From: an uncultured Actinomycetes bacterium | GTDB lineage: Bacteria > Actinomycetota > Actinomycetes > Nanopelagicales > Nanopelagicaceae | Reading direction: 5' to 3' | NCBI GenBank assembly: GCA_937876245.1 | Contig: CALEGP010000009.1 | Coordinates: 40,527-104,526 of the forward strand | Length of the DNA stretch: 64,000 nt | Shown: positions 51,561-60,672 of the stretch, in pieces | Numbering within the stretch: the first letter of the stretch is position 1 | How the letters are laid out: each line of letters opens with the position of its first letter | Program-made: the position numbers and the translations under genes | The notes under the pieces: model-generated | What the model saw: only the letters and a program-made list of their open reading frames with translations | Databases searched by the model: none | What the model was told of the DNA's origin: nothing

Positions 51561-51995
51561 TTAATTTAACTCGGGGAAAAATATTTCGATTTCACGTAGC
51601 GCTGACTGGGTTGAATCAGAGCCGTGAACAATATTTTGTACAACTTTTGTTCCTTGATCACGAGCAAGATCACCACGAATTGTTCCAGGTTCAGCAGTTG
51701 TTGGATCCGTAGCTCCGGCCAATTTTCTAAAACCTTCGATTACGCGATTGCCTTCAGCGATTATTGCAACGATTGGCCCAGAGAGCATAAATTCAAGAAG
51801 TGGTTCATAAAAAGGTTTGTCTACATGCTCCTCATAATGTTTTGCCAAAATTTCACGAGTTGGTTCCATCATTTTAAGGCCAACAACTTTATAACCCTTT
51901 GATTCAACGCGGCTTATCACTTCACCTATTAATGATCTGCGGACACCATCTGGTTTTACCAAGATAAGCGTGCGCTCTATTTTCTCTGGATTCAC
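51561..51995 (-). CDS. ndk: Nucleoside diphosphate kinase
   Basis: Balances NTP pools by phosphotransfer through a histidine. The core includes [13 protein letters not shown] and the active-site histidine in NIVHGSDS. The ORF track starts at a TTG (52022), giving nine extra residues; the GTG at 51995 gives [12 protein letters not shown] (144 residues), closer to the family, and has a TAGACT box seven bases upstream, as expected for a leaderless gene. I therefore prefer it, with moderate confidence about the exact start. Confidence 0.93.
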   Translation of the reverse strand: MNPEKIERTLILVKPDGVRRSLIGEVISRVESKGYKVVGLKMMEPTREILAKHYEEHVDKPFYEPLLEFMLSGPIVAIIAEGNRVIEGFRKLAGATDPTTAEPGTIRGDLARDQGTKVVQNIVHGSDSTQSALREIEIFFPELN

Positions 51996-52002
51996 AGGCA
52001 GC

Positions 52003-52008
52003 AGTCTA
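52003..52008 (-). promoter_or_regulatory. -10 box of a probable leaderless ndk promoter
   Basis: TAGACT, seven bases (GCTGCCT), then the GTG at 51995. No Shine-Dalgarno sequence is present. Supports the shorter ndk start. Confidence 0.5.
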
Positions 52009-52049
52009 ATGCGAGCTCGCAAAAGCTCTTAATCCTTGATTTTTGACTG

Positions 52050-52382
52050 TCATTTGAGTGGTATTTGTCGCAAAAGCTCGGCCCGGATGGCCTCGCCTTT
52101 CCTGCCGACAAGAAATGCGCTAATCCAGAGGCCGGCAAATAGCGCCCCCATGAAATACATCGGCGTTACAACTGTGCCATATGCAATCATGGCCATTTGT
52201 AAACCTGTCCCTAATATCCAGCCAATTTTATATTTCATTAATCCAGCACAAATTAAAAGCGCGATGGCTAAAGCTCCACCAATTGAAAGTGCGCCACCGC
52301 CATGTTCACCCATCGCAAGCAAAACCGCAAAACCCATAACAAATGCTTCCATCGTCAATACCGCAGCACTTAGAACTCTCAT
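52050..52382 (-). CDS. DUF4233 small membrane protein
   Basis: A 110-residue protein with about three to four hydrophobic helices, encoded between folC and ndk in many Actinobacteria and assigned to DUF4233. The function is unknown. It overlaps folC by an ATGA-type junction, so it is translated together with it. The FLVGRKGEAIRAELLRQIPL tail is cytoplasmic by charge. Confidence 0.8.
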   Translation of the reverse strand: MRVLSAAVLTMEAFVMGFAVLLAMGEHGGGALSIGGALAIALLICAGLMKYKIGWILGTGLQMAMIAYGTVVTPMYFMGALFAGLWISAFLVGRKGEAIRAELLRQIPLK

Positions 52383-53749
52383 TTCCCTGCGCCCGCCTCA
52401 TTACTTGTTCCAATTTTTCGCAAAATTACTCGAGCTGATCCCGCTGTTACCACAGAACCGGTCACCACCACAGCACTAACCCCATCGCTTACTTGATTTA
52501 TGAGAGTAGCTTGTTCCATCGCATAAGTTATTGCTGAGCGCAAATCATTTTCTTGAAATACTCGATCTTGACCAAAAACTGCAACTGCCTCCTTGAAAAG
52601 TTGAGCAACAGGAAGCGCCCGGGATGACTCGGATTGCGTAACAACAATTCGATCGACTACGGGCTCCAACGCCTTTAAAATTCCTACTCCATCTTTTTCG
52701 CTTAAAATTCCCAAGACACAGAAAATTGATTCAAAATCAAATTCGGTACTTAAAGTTTGAGCCAGCGCTTTTGCTCCATGTGGATTGTGTGCCGCATCAA
52801 TTATTACTGTTGGGTCTCGATGCAAAATTTCTAGGCGTCCGGGTGAAACAACGCTTGCGAAAGCACTTCGCACTAACTCCTCATCCAATTTAACTCCGGC
52901 AAATGCCTCAACCGTTGCTATTGCAATCACGGCGTTTGCGGCCTGGTGTGAACCATGAAGGGGTAAATAAATATCGGAGTACTCCCCATAAATACCTTTT
53001 ATGGCGAGCAGCTGTCCGCCGACCGCTAAATTCCGATTGAGTAGTGCAAACTCGATTCCCTCACGATATGGGATTGCAGATTTCTCTAAAACTTTCTCCA
53101 GAAGGATTCGCGCGACTTCCGGCTCTTGGGCCGCCAGAACTACGTGAGATTCTGGCTTAATAATTCCAGCTTTAGTTCTTGCAATTTCTTCAATTGTTTC
53201 CCCCAGAAACTCCGTATGATCCAAGCCGATAGGCATTAATACCGAAACAGCGCTCTGAACAACGTTTGTCGCATCCCAATCCCCGCCCATTCCAACTTCG
53301 ATAATTCCTACATCAACTGGATGCTCTGCAAATGCCACAAAAGCCAGTGCAGTTAGTGCTTCGAAATATGAAATCGGAACAGCGGATTTTGCATCTATTA
53401 ACTCAAGATAGAGCGCAATATCGTTATAGGTTGCAATAAATTCGGCAGCTGAGATTTGAGAGCCTTTTATCGAAATTCTTTCCAAAAAACTTTCCAAATG
53501 TGGACTCGTGAAGCGGCCAGTGCGGTAATCAAGTTCGGTTAATAGCGCATCAATCATCCGCGACGTACTTGTCTTACCGTTAGTCCCACCAATATGAATT
53601 GTTGGAAAGGAGAGCTGTGGCGAACCAAGTGCATCGACAAGAGGCGCAATTCTTTCTAGTGAAGGATCAATCTGACTCTCTGGCCAACGTTCCATCAATG
53701 AGGCCTCGATAACTTTTAAGATCTCGAGATCTTCTGCCGAGTTCATCAT
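52379..53749 (-). CDS. folC: Folylpolyglutamate synthase / dihydrofolate synthase
   Basis: Adds glutamate to folates and possibly dihydropteroate. The 456-residue Mur-ligase-like enzyme has the P-loop IGGTNGKTSTS, then VGIIEVGMGGDWDATN and the C-terminal DAAHNPHGAKALA motif. It overlaps the valS stop. The bifunctional role is assumed because no second folC is seen here. Confidence 0.94.
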   Translation of the reverse strand: MMNSAEDLEILKVIEASLMERWPESQIDPSLERIAPLVDALGSPQLSFPTIHIGGTNGKTSTSRMIDALLTELDYRTGRFTSPHLESFLERISIKGSQISAAEFIATYNDIALYLELIDAKSAVPISYFEALTALAFVAFAEHPVDVGIIEVGMGGDWDATNVVQSAVSVLMPIGLDHTEFLGETIEEIARTKAGIIKPESHVVLAAQEPEVARILLEKVLEKSAIPYREGIEFALLNRNLAVGGQLLAIKGIYGEYSDIYLPLHGSHQAANAVIAIATVEAFAGVKLDEELVRSAFASVVSPGRLEILHRDPTVIIDAAHNPHGAKALAQTLSTEFDFESIFCVLGILSEKDGVGILKALEPVVDRIVVTQSESSRALPVAQLFKEAVAVFGQDRVFQENDLRSAITYAMEQATLINQVSDGVSAVVVTGSVVTAGSARVILRKIGTSNEAGAGK

Positions 53750-56349
53750 TTCTTGGGCAGCGCGGCAAGCTGTAATAAAATGCTTTCAATGTCAGCCGTT
53801 GTCTGGGTTAGTCGAGCTCTAATTTCTTGGACTACTTCGATAGGTGCTTTTGCCATGAATCCTTCATTTTCTAATTTTACTTTTGCGGTTGCTCGATCTT
53901 TCTCAGCCGTGGCCAGATCCTTGGTAAGTCGTGCACCTTCGGCAACAATATCGATTGCTCCCGTTAAATCGAATTCTACTTTGACTTTTCCTACTTCTAT
54001 GGCTGCACCAGGTGAACCGGTTAGTTTTTCTATTCGGCATACTTGGCGAATTGCTGATTCGTAGGGGCTCAGCGCATTCAGACCAATTAAATTTGCGCCA
54101 ATTTTCGTCGAAGTTTTGATTCCTTGATCATTTCGAAATCTACGAACCTCAGTTATGAGATCGCGAAGTTGGCCCACGATTTGTTTTGCTTCCTCGCTTC
54201 TATTCTCAGGGTTTGCAGCTGGCCATGAAGCAGTAACTAAAGTTTCACCTCCAGTGAATGAGCACCAAAGCTCTTCGGTGATAAATGGCATGACTGGGTG
54301 CATTAAGCGAAGAAGTTGATCCAGGACATGACCCAATACCCGTTTTGAGTTATCAGCAGTCGTGCCACCTTTCGCAAATGTCGCCTTTGAAAGCTCGAGG
54401 TACCAGTCACATAAATCATCCCAAGCGAAGTGATAAATAATTTCGCAAGCTTTCGCAAATTCGAATTTCTCAAATAACTGGTCTACAGAATCCACTGTCT
54501 CATCAAGCCGAGTCAATATCCATTGATCGACAGCATTGAGAGAATCAAATTTCGGCAGTTCACCAGTTGTGTTGGCGCCATTCATGATTGCAAAACGCGA
54601 TGCATTCCAAAGTTTTGTTGCAAAATTTCTAGCTCCACCTATCCATTCTTCAGCGATGGCTTGATCAGTTCCAGGATTTGCTCCTCGAGCAAGGGTGAAA
54701 CGCAGCGCATCTGAACCATATTTATCCATGAATTCAATTGGGTCGACAGTATTGCCGCGAGATTTACTCATCTTCTTGCCAAAACGATCTCGAACTAAAC
54801 CGTGCAGAGAAATTGTATGGAACGGCGCTATCCCGTCAGTGACAAATAGTCCAAGAAGAACCATTCGAGCGACCCAGAAAAACAATATGTCATAACCCGT
54901 TACTAGGACACTCGTTGGGAAAAACTTTGCAAGATCATCAGTCTTATCTGGCCAGCCTAAAGTTGAAAATGGCCAAAGCCCCGAAGAGAACCAAGTATCT
55001 AGAACATCTGGATCTTGAATATATCCAGCAGGCGGCTTCTCGTCAGGTCCGCATACTACGACTTCACCATTAGGTCCATAATAAACTGGAATTTGATGTC
55101 CCCACCAAAGCTGGCGCGAAATACACCAGTCATGCATGTTGTCGACCCAATCAAAATAACGTGGTGCAAGTTCTTCTGGTTCAATTTTAATTCTTCCATC
55201 ACGAACTGCATCCCCGGCCGCTTTCGCAAGTGGTGCAACTTTCACAAACCATTGTTTCGAAAGTCTTGGTTCGACAGTCGTGTCACACCGTTGGCAGTGA
55301 CCAACCGCGTGAACATATGGCCGTTTCTCAGCAACAATACGCCCCATTTTGCGAAGTTCTTCTACTACTTCCTTCCGGGCGTCGAATCGATCCATGCCAT
55401 CAAATCGAGTTCCCGAATTCTCCATAATTCCGTGTTGGTTCATAATGATTGGCATTTCAATTCCATGTCGCATTGCCATTTCGAAGTCATTGGGGTCGTG
55501 TGCACCGGTTACTTTTACTGCTCCGGTTCCAAATTCTGGATCAACTAATTCATCGGCAATAATCGGAATCATGCGATTTACGAGCGGCAATAAGACGAAT
55601 TTCCCAACCATGTCCTTATAGCGTGGATCATCTGGATGAACCGCTACAGCGCCATCGCCCATCATTGTCTCTGCGCGAGTTGTTGCAACCACAATAGAAA
55701 TATCGTCATCACCATAACGAACTTGAACAAATTCACCCGAGTCATCACTGTGTTCAACTTCAATATCTGAAAGCGCAGTCAGACACCTTGGACACCAGTT
55801 GATGATTCGTTCGGCGCGATAAATTAAATCTGCTTCATAAAGTCTCTTAAATATTTCAAGTACTGCTTTGGATAATCCCGCATCCATAGTAAAACGCTCT
55901 CGTGACCAATCGACCGAATCACCAAGGCGCTTCATTTGGTCCAGAATCAATCCACCGGATTCTGCTTTCCATTCCCAAACTTTTGCCGCAAATTCCTCGC
56001 GACCCAGATCGTGCCTAGACAAACCAGCCGCGGCAAGTTGCTTTTCAACAACGTTCTGCGTTGCGATTCCGGCATGATCCATTCCAGGAAGCCAGAGGGC
56101 TTCAAAACCTTTCATGCGTTTCATACGAATTAAAATATCTTGAAGCGTGTGATCAAGTGCGTGCCCGATGTGAAGACTTCCAGTGACATTGGGAGGTGGA
56201 ATTACAATCGTGAAAGGTGGTTTCGTTGATTTGGCATCAGCGGTGAAGTAACCTGCTAAGAGCCATTTTTGATAGAGCGGTGCTTCGATGTCGGCAGGAG
56301 TAAATGTCGCCGCTAACTCTTTTTTATTAGATTTATTGCCTTCGCTCAT
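53746..56349 (-). CDS. valS: Valyl-tRNA synthetase
   Basis: Charges tRNA-Val and edits threonyl-tRNA-Val. The class I HIGH motif is in SLHIGHALDHT, the KMSKS motif in KKMSKSRGN, a CP1 editing domain lies between, and the C-terminal coiled coil (about 800-867) is present. The ORF track's 19 extra N-terminal codons run back into the clpX gap; the ATG at 56349 (867 residues) is preferred. TAGACT lies eight bases upstream, possibly a near-leaderless promoter. Confidence 0.97.
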   Translation of the reverse strand: MSEGNKSNKKELAATFTPADIEAPLYQKWLLAGYFTADAKSTKPPFTIVIPPPNVTGSLHIGHALDHTLQDILIRMKRMKGFEALWLPGMDHAGIATQNVVEKQLAAAGLSRHDLGREEFAAKVWEWKAESGGLILDQMKRLGDSVDWSRERFTMDAGLSKAVLEIFKRLYEADLIYRAERIINWCPRCLTALSDIEVEHSDDSGEFVQVRYGDDDISIVVATTRAETMMGDGAVAVHPDDPRYKDMVGKFVLLPLVNRMIPIIADELVDPEFGTGAVKVTGAHDPNDFEMAMRHGIEMPIIMNQHGIMENSGTRFDGMDRFDARKEVVEELRKMGRIVAEKRPYVHAVGHCQRCDTTVEPRLSKQWFVKVAPLAKAAGDAVRDGRIKIEPEELAPRYFDWVDNMHDWCISRQLWWGHQIPVYYGPNGEVVVCGPDEKPPAGYIQDPDVLDTWFSSGLWPFSTLGWPDKTDDLAKFFPTSVLVTGYDILFFWVARMVLLGLFVTDGIAPFHTISLHGLVRDRFGKKMSKSRGNTVDPIEFMDKYGSDALRFTLARGANPGTDQAIAEEWIGGARNFATKLWNASRFAIMNGANTTGELPKFDSLNAVDQWILTRLDETVDSVDQLFEKFEFAKACEIIYHFAWDDLCDWYLELSKATFAKGGTTADNSKRVLGHVLDQLLRLMHPVMPFITEELWCSFTGGETLVTASWPAANPENRSEEAKQIVGQLRDLITEVRRFRNDQGIKTSTKIGANLIGLNALSPYESAIRQVCRIEKLTGSPGAAIEVGKVKVEFDLTGAIDIVAEGARLTKDLATAEKDRATAKVKLENEGFMAKAPIEVVQEIRARLTQTTADIESILLQLAALPKK

Positions 56350-56357
56350 AGGGGTTG

Positions 56358-56363
56358 AGTCTA
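56358..56363 (-). promoter_or_regulatory. -10 box of a possible near-leaderless valS promoter
   Basis: TAGACT, eight bases (CAACCCCT), then the valS ATG. Spacing is two bases longer than the usual six in this window, so a 1-2 nt leader is likely. The 16-bp gap after clpX contains no ribosome-binding site. Confidence 0.4.
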
Positions 56364-56365
56364 GA

Positions 56366-57673
56366 TTAAGCGCTCTTCTCTTCCGAATCCTTGGTGGCCT
56401 TATCAACCTTACTTTGACGTTTTAGGCTCCCAGCAGGGCGATTTACCAATATCGGAACGGCTTCTTTCAGTACTACTTGTGGCGTAATTATCACCTTTGC
56501 CACATCTGATTTCGATGGAATTTCATACATCACCCCAAGCAAAGTTTCTTCCATGATTGCACGAAGCCCTCTTGCACCTGTTCCGCGCTTGATGGCGAGG
56601 TCAGCAATGACCTCTAGCGCTTCCATGGAAAATTCAAGTTCAACATCATCGAGTTCGAACAGCTTCTGATATTGCTTAACTAGAGCATTCTTTGGTTCGG
56701 TAAGAATTTCCATAAGCGCAGGGCGATCCAAGTTTTCAACGCTCGTGATGATTGGCAGTCTGCCAATAAATTCTGGAATCATGCCGAATTTCAATAAATC
56801 TTCTGGCATAACATCTGAAAAGTAATCCTTCGCAGCATTTTCTTCTGCGCTCTGCAAGGTCGCGTTAAACCCGACACCAGCTTTACCTTTACGTCCTTCA
56901 ATAATTTTTTCTAGGCCGGCAAATGCTCCGCCTACTATGAAGAGAATGTTCGTAGTATCAATTTGAAGAAATTCTTGATGTGGGTGTTTGCGGCCACCCT
57001 GAGGAGGGACTGCCGCAGTTGTGCCTTCTAAAATTTTCAGAAGCGCTTGCTGTACGCCTTCGCCTGACACATCACGCGTGATTGAAGGGTTCTCGCTCTT
57101 GCGGGCAACTTTATCAATTTCATCGATATAAATAATTCCGGTTTCAGCTTTCTTAACATCATAATCTGCGGCCTGAATCAATTTAAGCAAAATATTTTCT
57201 ACATCTTCTCCGACATAACCGGCTTCGGTTAGAGCAGTTGCATCAGCAATCGCAAAGGGAACATTTAAGATTCGCGCTAAAGTCTGAGCTAGAAGTGTTT
57301 TTCCGCATCCCGTTGGACCAAGGATTAAGATATTTGATTTAGATAATTCAATTGATTCATCGCGTTTTGATTCACCCGATTGCACTCGTTTGTAATGATT
57401 GTAAACAGCAACTGAAAGTGATTTCTTTGCCCGATCCTGGCCAACGACATATTGATCTAAAAATTCATATATTTCTTGAGGTTTAGGGAGTTCAGTAAAG
57501 CCAAGAGAACTGGTCTCTTCGAGCTCTTCGATAATGATTTCATTGCAGAGTTCAATGCACTCATCGCAAATATAAACTCCAGGGCCAGCGATTAACTTCT
57601 TGACTTGCTTCTGGGTTTTACCGCAGAACGAACATTTCAACAGGTCGCCTGATTCTCCGATGCGCGTATTCAT
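56366..57673 (-). CDS. clpX: ATP-dependent Clp protease ATP-binding subunit ClpX
   Basis: AAA+ unfoldase that feeds substrates to ClpP. The 435 residues have the N-terminal zinc domain ([11 protein letters not shown]...CDECIELC), Walker A GPTGCGKT, Walker [10 protein letters not shown], the LSGEGVQQ-type [14 protein letters not shown] and the ClpP-binding IGF-loop. It follows clpP2 after an 81-bp gap and has its own candidate leaderless promoter. Confidence 0.97.
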   Translation of the reverse strand: MNTRIGESGDLLKCSFCGKTQKQVKKLIAGPGVYICDECIELCNEIIIEELEETSSLGFTELPKPQEIYEFLDQYVVGQDRAKKSLSVAVYNHYKRVQSGESKRDESIELSKSNILILGPTGCGKTLLAQTLARILNVPFAIADATALTEAGYVGEDVENILLKLIQAADYDVKKAETGIIYIDEIDKVARKSENPSITRDVSGEGVQQALLKILEGTTAAVPPQGGRKHPHQEFLQIDTTNILFIVGGAFAGLEKIIEGRKGKAGVGFNATLQSAEENAAKDYFSDVMPEDLLKFGMIPEFIGRLPIITSVENLDRPALMEILTEPKNALVKQYQKLFELDDVELEFSMEALEVIADLAIKRGTGARGLRAIMEETLLGVMYEIPSKSDVAKVIITPQVVLKEAVPILVNRPAGSLKRQSKVDKATKDSEEKSA

Positions 57674-57679
57674 AAGAGA

Positions 57680-57685
57680 AGGCTA
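57680..57685 (-). promoter_or_regulatory. -10 box of a probable leaderless clpX promoter
   Basis: TAGCCT, six bases (TCTCTT), then the clpX ATG. No purine-rich ribosome-binding site intervenes. Same hexamer as the xerC box. Confidence 0.6.
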
Positions 57686-57754
57686 GGACTTTCCCCCTAA
57701 TCTTGCGGGCAAATCCCAGCCTAACTCTGTTCGCTTATAGGCGAATTCTATTTC

Positions 57755-58399
57755 TTATTCTTTGGCAGATGCCTTACGGCTCACCATTACTTGATCAATA
57801 AGACCATATTCAACTGCTTCTGCTGCAGTAAGAATCTTGTCTCGCTCAATATCTTTTGTAATTTCTTCTGCGCTCTTTGTGGTGTGCTTAACCAACATCT
57901 CCTCAAGCAAGGTCCTCATACGCATAATTTCACGGGCTTGGATTTCGATATCAGATCCTTGGCCGCCACCTTCGCTATATGGCTGGTGGATCAATATCCG
58001 GGCATGCTCAAGGGCGTAACGCTTTCCTTTGGCGCCACCAGCAAGAAGTATTGCTGCCGCAGATGCCGCTTGTCCCAAACAGACTGTCATTACATCAGGG
58101 CGCACAAATTGCATGGTGTCATAAATTGCAGTCAGCGCCGTAAAAGATCCACCTGGTGAATTTATGTACATCATAATGTCGCGGTCAGGATCCATTGATT
58201 CCAGCGTTAACAGCTGGGCCATAACGTCGTTCGCCACAGTGTCATCGATAGCTTGGCCTAAGAAAATAATACGCTCTTCAAATAACTTCGTGTACGGATC
58301 TAAGCGCTTGTAACCATATGAAGTCTTTTCTTCAATGGTTGGAAGCACGTATCGACTAGTTAAATCGTTCACTTTATTCATCTCCATATTGTTTATCAT
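57755..58399 (-). CDS. clpP2: ATP-dependent Clp protease proteolytic subunit ClpP2
   Basis: Serine protease subunit, 214 residues. Nucleophile Ser is in [11 protein letters not shown], the His in [14 protein letters not shown], and the Asp follows in the C-terminal ERDKIL region. Actinobacteria usually carry two ClpPs that assemble into a mixed ClpP1P2 complex. The start overlaps the clpP1 stop (ATGA). Confidence 0.95.
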   Translation of the reverse strand: MINNMEMNKVNDLTSRYVLPTIEEKTSYGYKRLDPYTKLFEERIIFLGQAIDDTVANDVMAQLLTLESMDPDRDIMMYINSPGGSFTALTAIYDTMQFVRPDVMTVCLGQAASAAAILLAGGAKGKRYALEHARILIHQPYSEGGGQGSDIEIQAREIMRMRTLLEEMLVKHTTKSAEEITKDIERDKILTAAEAVEYGLIDQVMVSRKASAKE

Positions 58400-59013
58400 T
58401 TTGCAGTTCCACCACTTCCTGAAACCTGTCCAGCAGAGCGGACAACATGGTCAACAAAGCCATAATCTTTTGCTTCCTCTGCCGTAAACCAACGGTCGCG
58501 ATCTGAATCGGCTTCGATAGTCTCAGGCTTTTGGCCAGTGTGGAATGAAATCAATTCAGCCATTTTCTTCTTAGTAAATGACATCTGCTCCGCTTGAATT
58601 TTGATATCTGATGCTGTGCCCCCGATACCGCCTGAAGGTTGGTGCATCATGATTCTTGCATGTGGAAGTGCGTAGCGTTTTCCGGCTGCTCCTGCACAAA
58701 GCAAGAACTGACCCATAGAAGCCGCAAGGCCCATTGCAACTGTTGCAACATCATTCTTGATGTATTGCATCGTGTCATAAATCGCCATACCCGCAGAAAT
58801 TGATCCACCAGGCGAATTTATGTAAAGAAAAATGTCTTTATCTGGATCTTCAGCGGCCAGAAGAAGTAATTGGGCTGAGATCGCGTTCGCCATCGAATCT
58901 TCAACGACTGAACCTAGGAAGATAATGCGCTCTTTTAACAGACGGTTATAGACCTGATCATCTAGGCCGCCACTTGGTGCTGATCCCGCGAGACGCGGTG
59001 TAATGAGATCCAC
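58396..59013 (-). CDS. clpP1: ATP-dependent Clp protease proteolytic subunit ClpP1
   Basis: The first ClpP paralogue, 205 residues. Ser in [12 protein letters not shown], His in [15 protein letters not shown], Asp in SDRDRWF. The start codon is GTG with a strong AGGAGGAAGTT before it. The 135-bp gap upstream to tig is the likely promoter region; Clp operons of Actinobacteria are often driven by ClgR, but I could not match a ClgR operator. Confidence 0.95.
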   Translation of the reverse strand: MDLITPRLAGSAPSGGLDDQVYNRLLKERIIFLGSVVEDSMANAISAQLLLLAAEDPDKDIFLYINSPGGSISAGMAIYDTMQYIKNDVATVAMGLAASMGQFLLCAGAAGKRYALPHARIMMHQPSGGIGGTASDIKIQAEQMSFTKKKMAELISFHTGQKPETIEADSDRDRWFTAEEAKDYGFVDHVVRSAGQVSGSGGTAK

Positions 59014-59148
59014 AACTTCCTCCTGAATATTTATTTAAGTAGTAATGACACTAACAATGTTTCGGGGAAAATGCTTCCGCAATTCGACAAATACCTCGCT
59101 CGAGCTGTTCGCCCTAAGAGAAAGGCTAGAGAAAGACAGGTAAAAGAA

Positions 59149-60462
59149 TTATTCGGCGTCCGTTGGAGCAGGTTCAGCTATCTCAGCCGCCTCAGCTTCT
59201 TTAGGTGCCAATTCTTCAAGGTCAACTTTCTTGCCTGAAGTCGTTACGACCTTCACGCGAGCAAGAACTCCAGCCAGCGCCTTCGCTCTTGAAACCTCTG
59301 CAACCATGGTTGTAATTTGGCCCGCATCAGATACTTCCTTGATGAACTGATCTGGCGTCATTCCATAACGCTGAGATGCGCGGACTAGGTATTCAGTCAA
59401 TTCGTTCTCATTAACTGAAACTCTTTCGGCCGCAACAATATTGTCGAAGAGGATTTCTTGTGTTAGGGACTTGGTAACTTCTTCAGTTACTTCCTTGCGA
59501 TGCTCAGCATCCTCAAGGCGCCCTTCCTTTTCAAGATGTTCATTTACTTCATCTTCAATAATGTTAGCTGGGAGTGGAATTTCTACTTCTGCAATTAACT
59601 TTTCAACCAAAAGATCGCGGGCATGCGAGCCCTGTTCAAGGTGCTTCACGCGTTCAAGTCGGGCCTGTATGTCGGTTCGTAATTCTGCGAGAGTCTCAAA
59701 TTCAGAGCCCAACTTTGCAAACTCATCATTTAACTCTGGGAGATCGCGATGTTTTACCGCCTTAACAGTCGCATCCACTGCGCCCTTCTCGTCATCTTTT
59801 TGACCAACGAGTTGAGTGTCGAAGCGTTTTGATTCGCCAGCCTTTAAGCCAATTAGTGCTTCATCTAGGCCATCAACCATGCGGTTTGTGCCTACCTCGT
59901 AAGAAATATCATTAGCTGTTCCGCCATCAACGGCCTCACCATTGATAGTTGCAATCAAATCCAGTGAAACAAAATCACCATTCTCTACAGCTTTTTCAAC
60001 TGTAGTTAAGGTACCGAAGCGAGCACGCAACAAGTCAACTTGCTCGGCAACTTCATCATCGGAAATTACAACATCTTCAACCGTCAGAGTAATCTTTGAA
60101 AAATCTGGAAGTTTAAGTTCTGGGCGAACATCAACCTCTGCGGTAAATGAGAACTTCTCCCGGTCAACCAATTCAGTGATTTCAATATTTGGTCGTCCTA
60201 TAACAAAAACGTTCTGTTCTTTTAGCGCTGCAGCATAAAATGGTGAGATCGAAGAGTTGATTGCCTCATCCAAAATTGCCGGACGGCCAACGCGTTGCTC
60301 AACCATTGCTTGCGGAACTTTGCCTTTGCGAAAACCAGGGATGTTAATGCGCTCACCGAGCGACTTGTAAGCAGTTGCAATATGGGGCTCGAGTTCTTCG
60401 AAATTTACTTCAACTGAAAGTTTTACCCGTGTTGGGGAGAGAGTTTCAACTGCACTTTTCAC
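59149..60462 (-). CDS. tig: Trigger factor
   Basis: Ribosome-bound chaperone with prolyl isomerase activity, 437 residues. The N-terminal ribosome-binding loop GFRKGKVPQAMVEQRVG (signature FRxGxxP), a central FKBP-like domain (about 160-240) and the C-terminal arms are present, with an acidic tail. The start codon is GTG with AGGAG four bases upstream. It begins 33 bases after the 3' end of tRNA-Pro on the same strand. Confidence 0.96.
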   Translation of the reverse strand: MKSAVETLSPTRVKLSVEVNFEELEPHIATAYKSLGERINIPGFRKGKVPQAMVEQRVGRPAILDEAINSSISPFYAAALKEQNVFVIGRPNIEITELVDREKFSFTAEVDVRPELKLPDFSKITLTVEDVVISDDEVAEQVDLLRARFGTLTTVEKAVENGDFVSLDLIATINGEAVDGGTANDISYEVGTNRMVDGLDEALIGLKAGESKRFDTQLVGQKDDEKGAVDATVKAVKHRDLPELNDEFAKLGSEFETLAELRTDIQARLERVKHLEQGSHARDLLVEKLIAEVEIPLPANIIEDEVNEHLEKEGRLEDAEHRKEVTEEVTKSLTQEILFDNIVAAERVSVNENELTEYLVRASQRYGMTPDQFIKEVSDAGQITTMVAEVSRAKALAGVLARVKVVTTSGKKVDLEELAPKEAEAAEIAEPAPTDAE

Positions 60463-60495
60463 GTTGCTCCTAGCGTCATTTATTAATCAGATTTC

Positions 60496-60571
60496 TGGTC
60501 GGGGCGAGAGGATTCGAACCTCCGGTCTCCTGCTCCCAAAGCAGGCGCGCTAGCCACTACGCTACGCCCCG
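60496..60571 (-). tRNA. tRNA-Pro (anticodon UGG)
   Basis: On the minus strand the sequence folds as a standard cloverleaf: acceptor CGGGGCG/CGCCCCG, anticodon arm CCTGC-TTTGGGA-GCAGG with UGG at the anticodon, a GGTTCGAATCC T-arm and discriminator A. The 3' CCA is encoded. UGG can read all proline codons in a reduced tRNA set. Confidence 0.95.
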
Positions 60572-60626
60572 CGGCGTAAGTAGGAATTCTAAACCCTAAA
60601 TTCCCTCTCTCAAACCAAGGTAAAAA

Positions 60627-60651
60627 GGGCCCGAGGTTTCCCCCGAGCCCC
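60627..60651 (-). terminator. Intrinsic terminator after the purine permease
   Basis: On the minus strand GGGCTCGGGG-pairs with CCTCGGGCCC (10 bp including two G-U pairs, short AAA-type loop), followed by TTTTT. It lies about 20 bases after the permease stop codon and insulates it from tRNA-Pro and tig. Confidence 0.8.
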
Positions 60652-60672
60652 TTAAATTGCTAATTTACCTAA

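Noticed and set aside
59014-59148. ClgR operator upstream of clpP1
   Set aside because: GCGAACAGCTCGAGCGAGG has CGC/GCG-like halves but does not match the ClgR consensus well enough to report.
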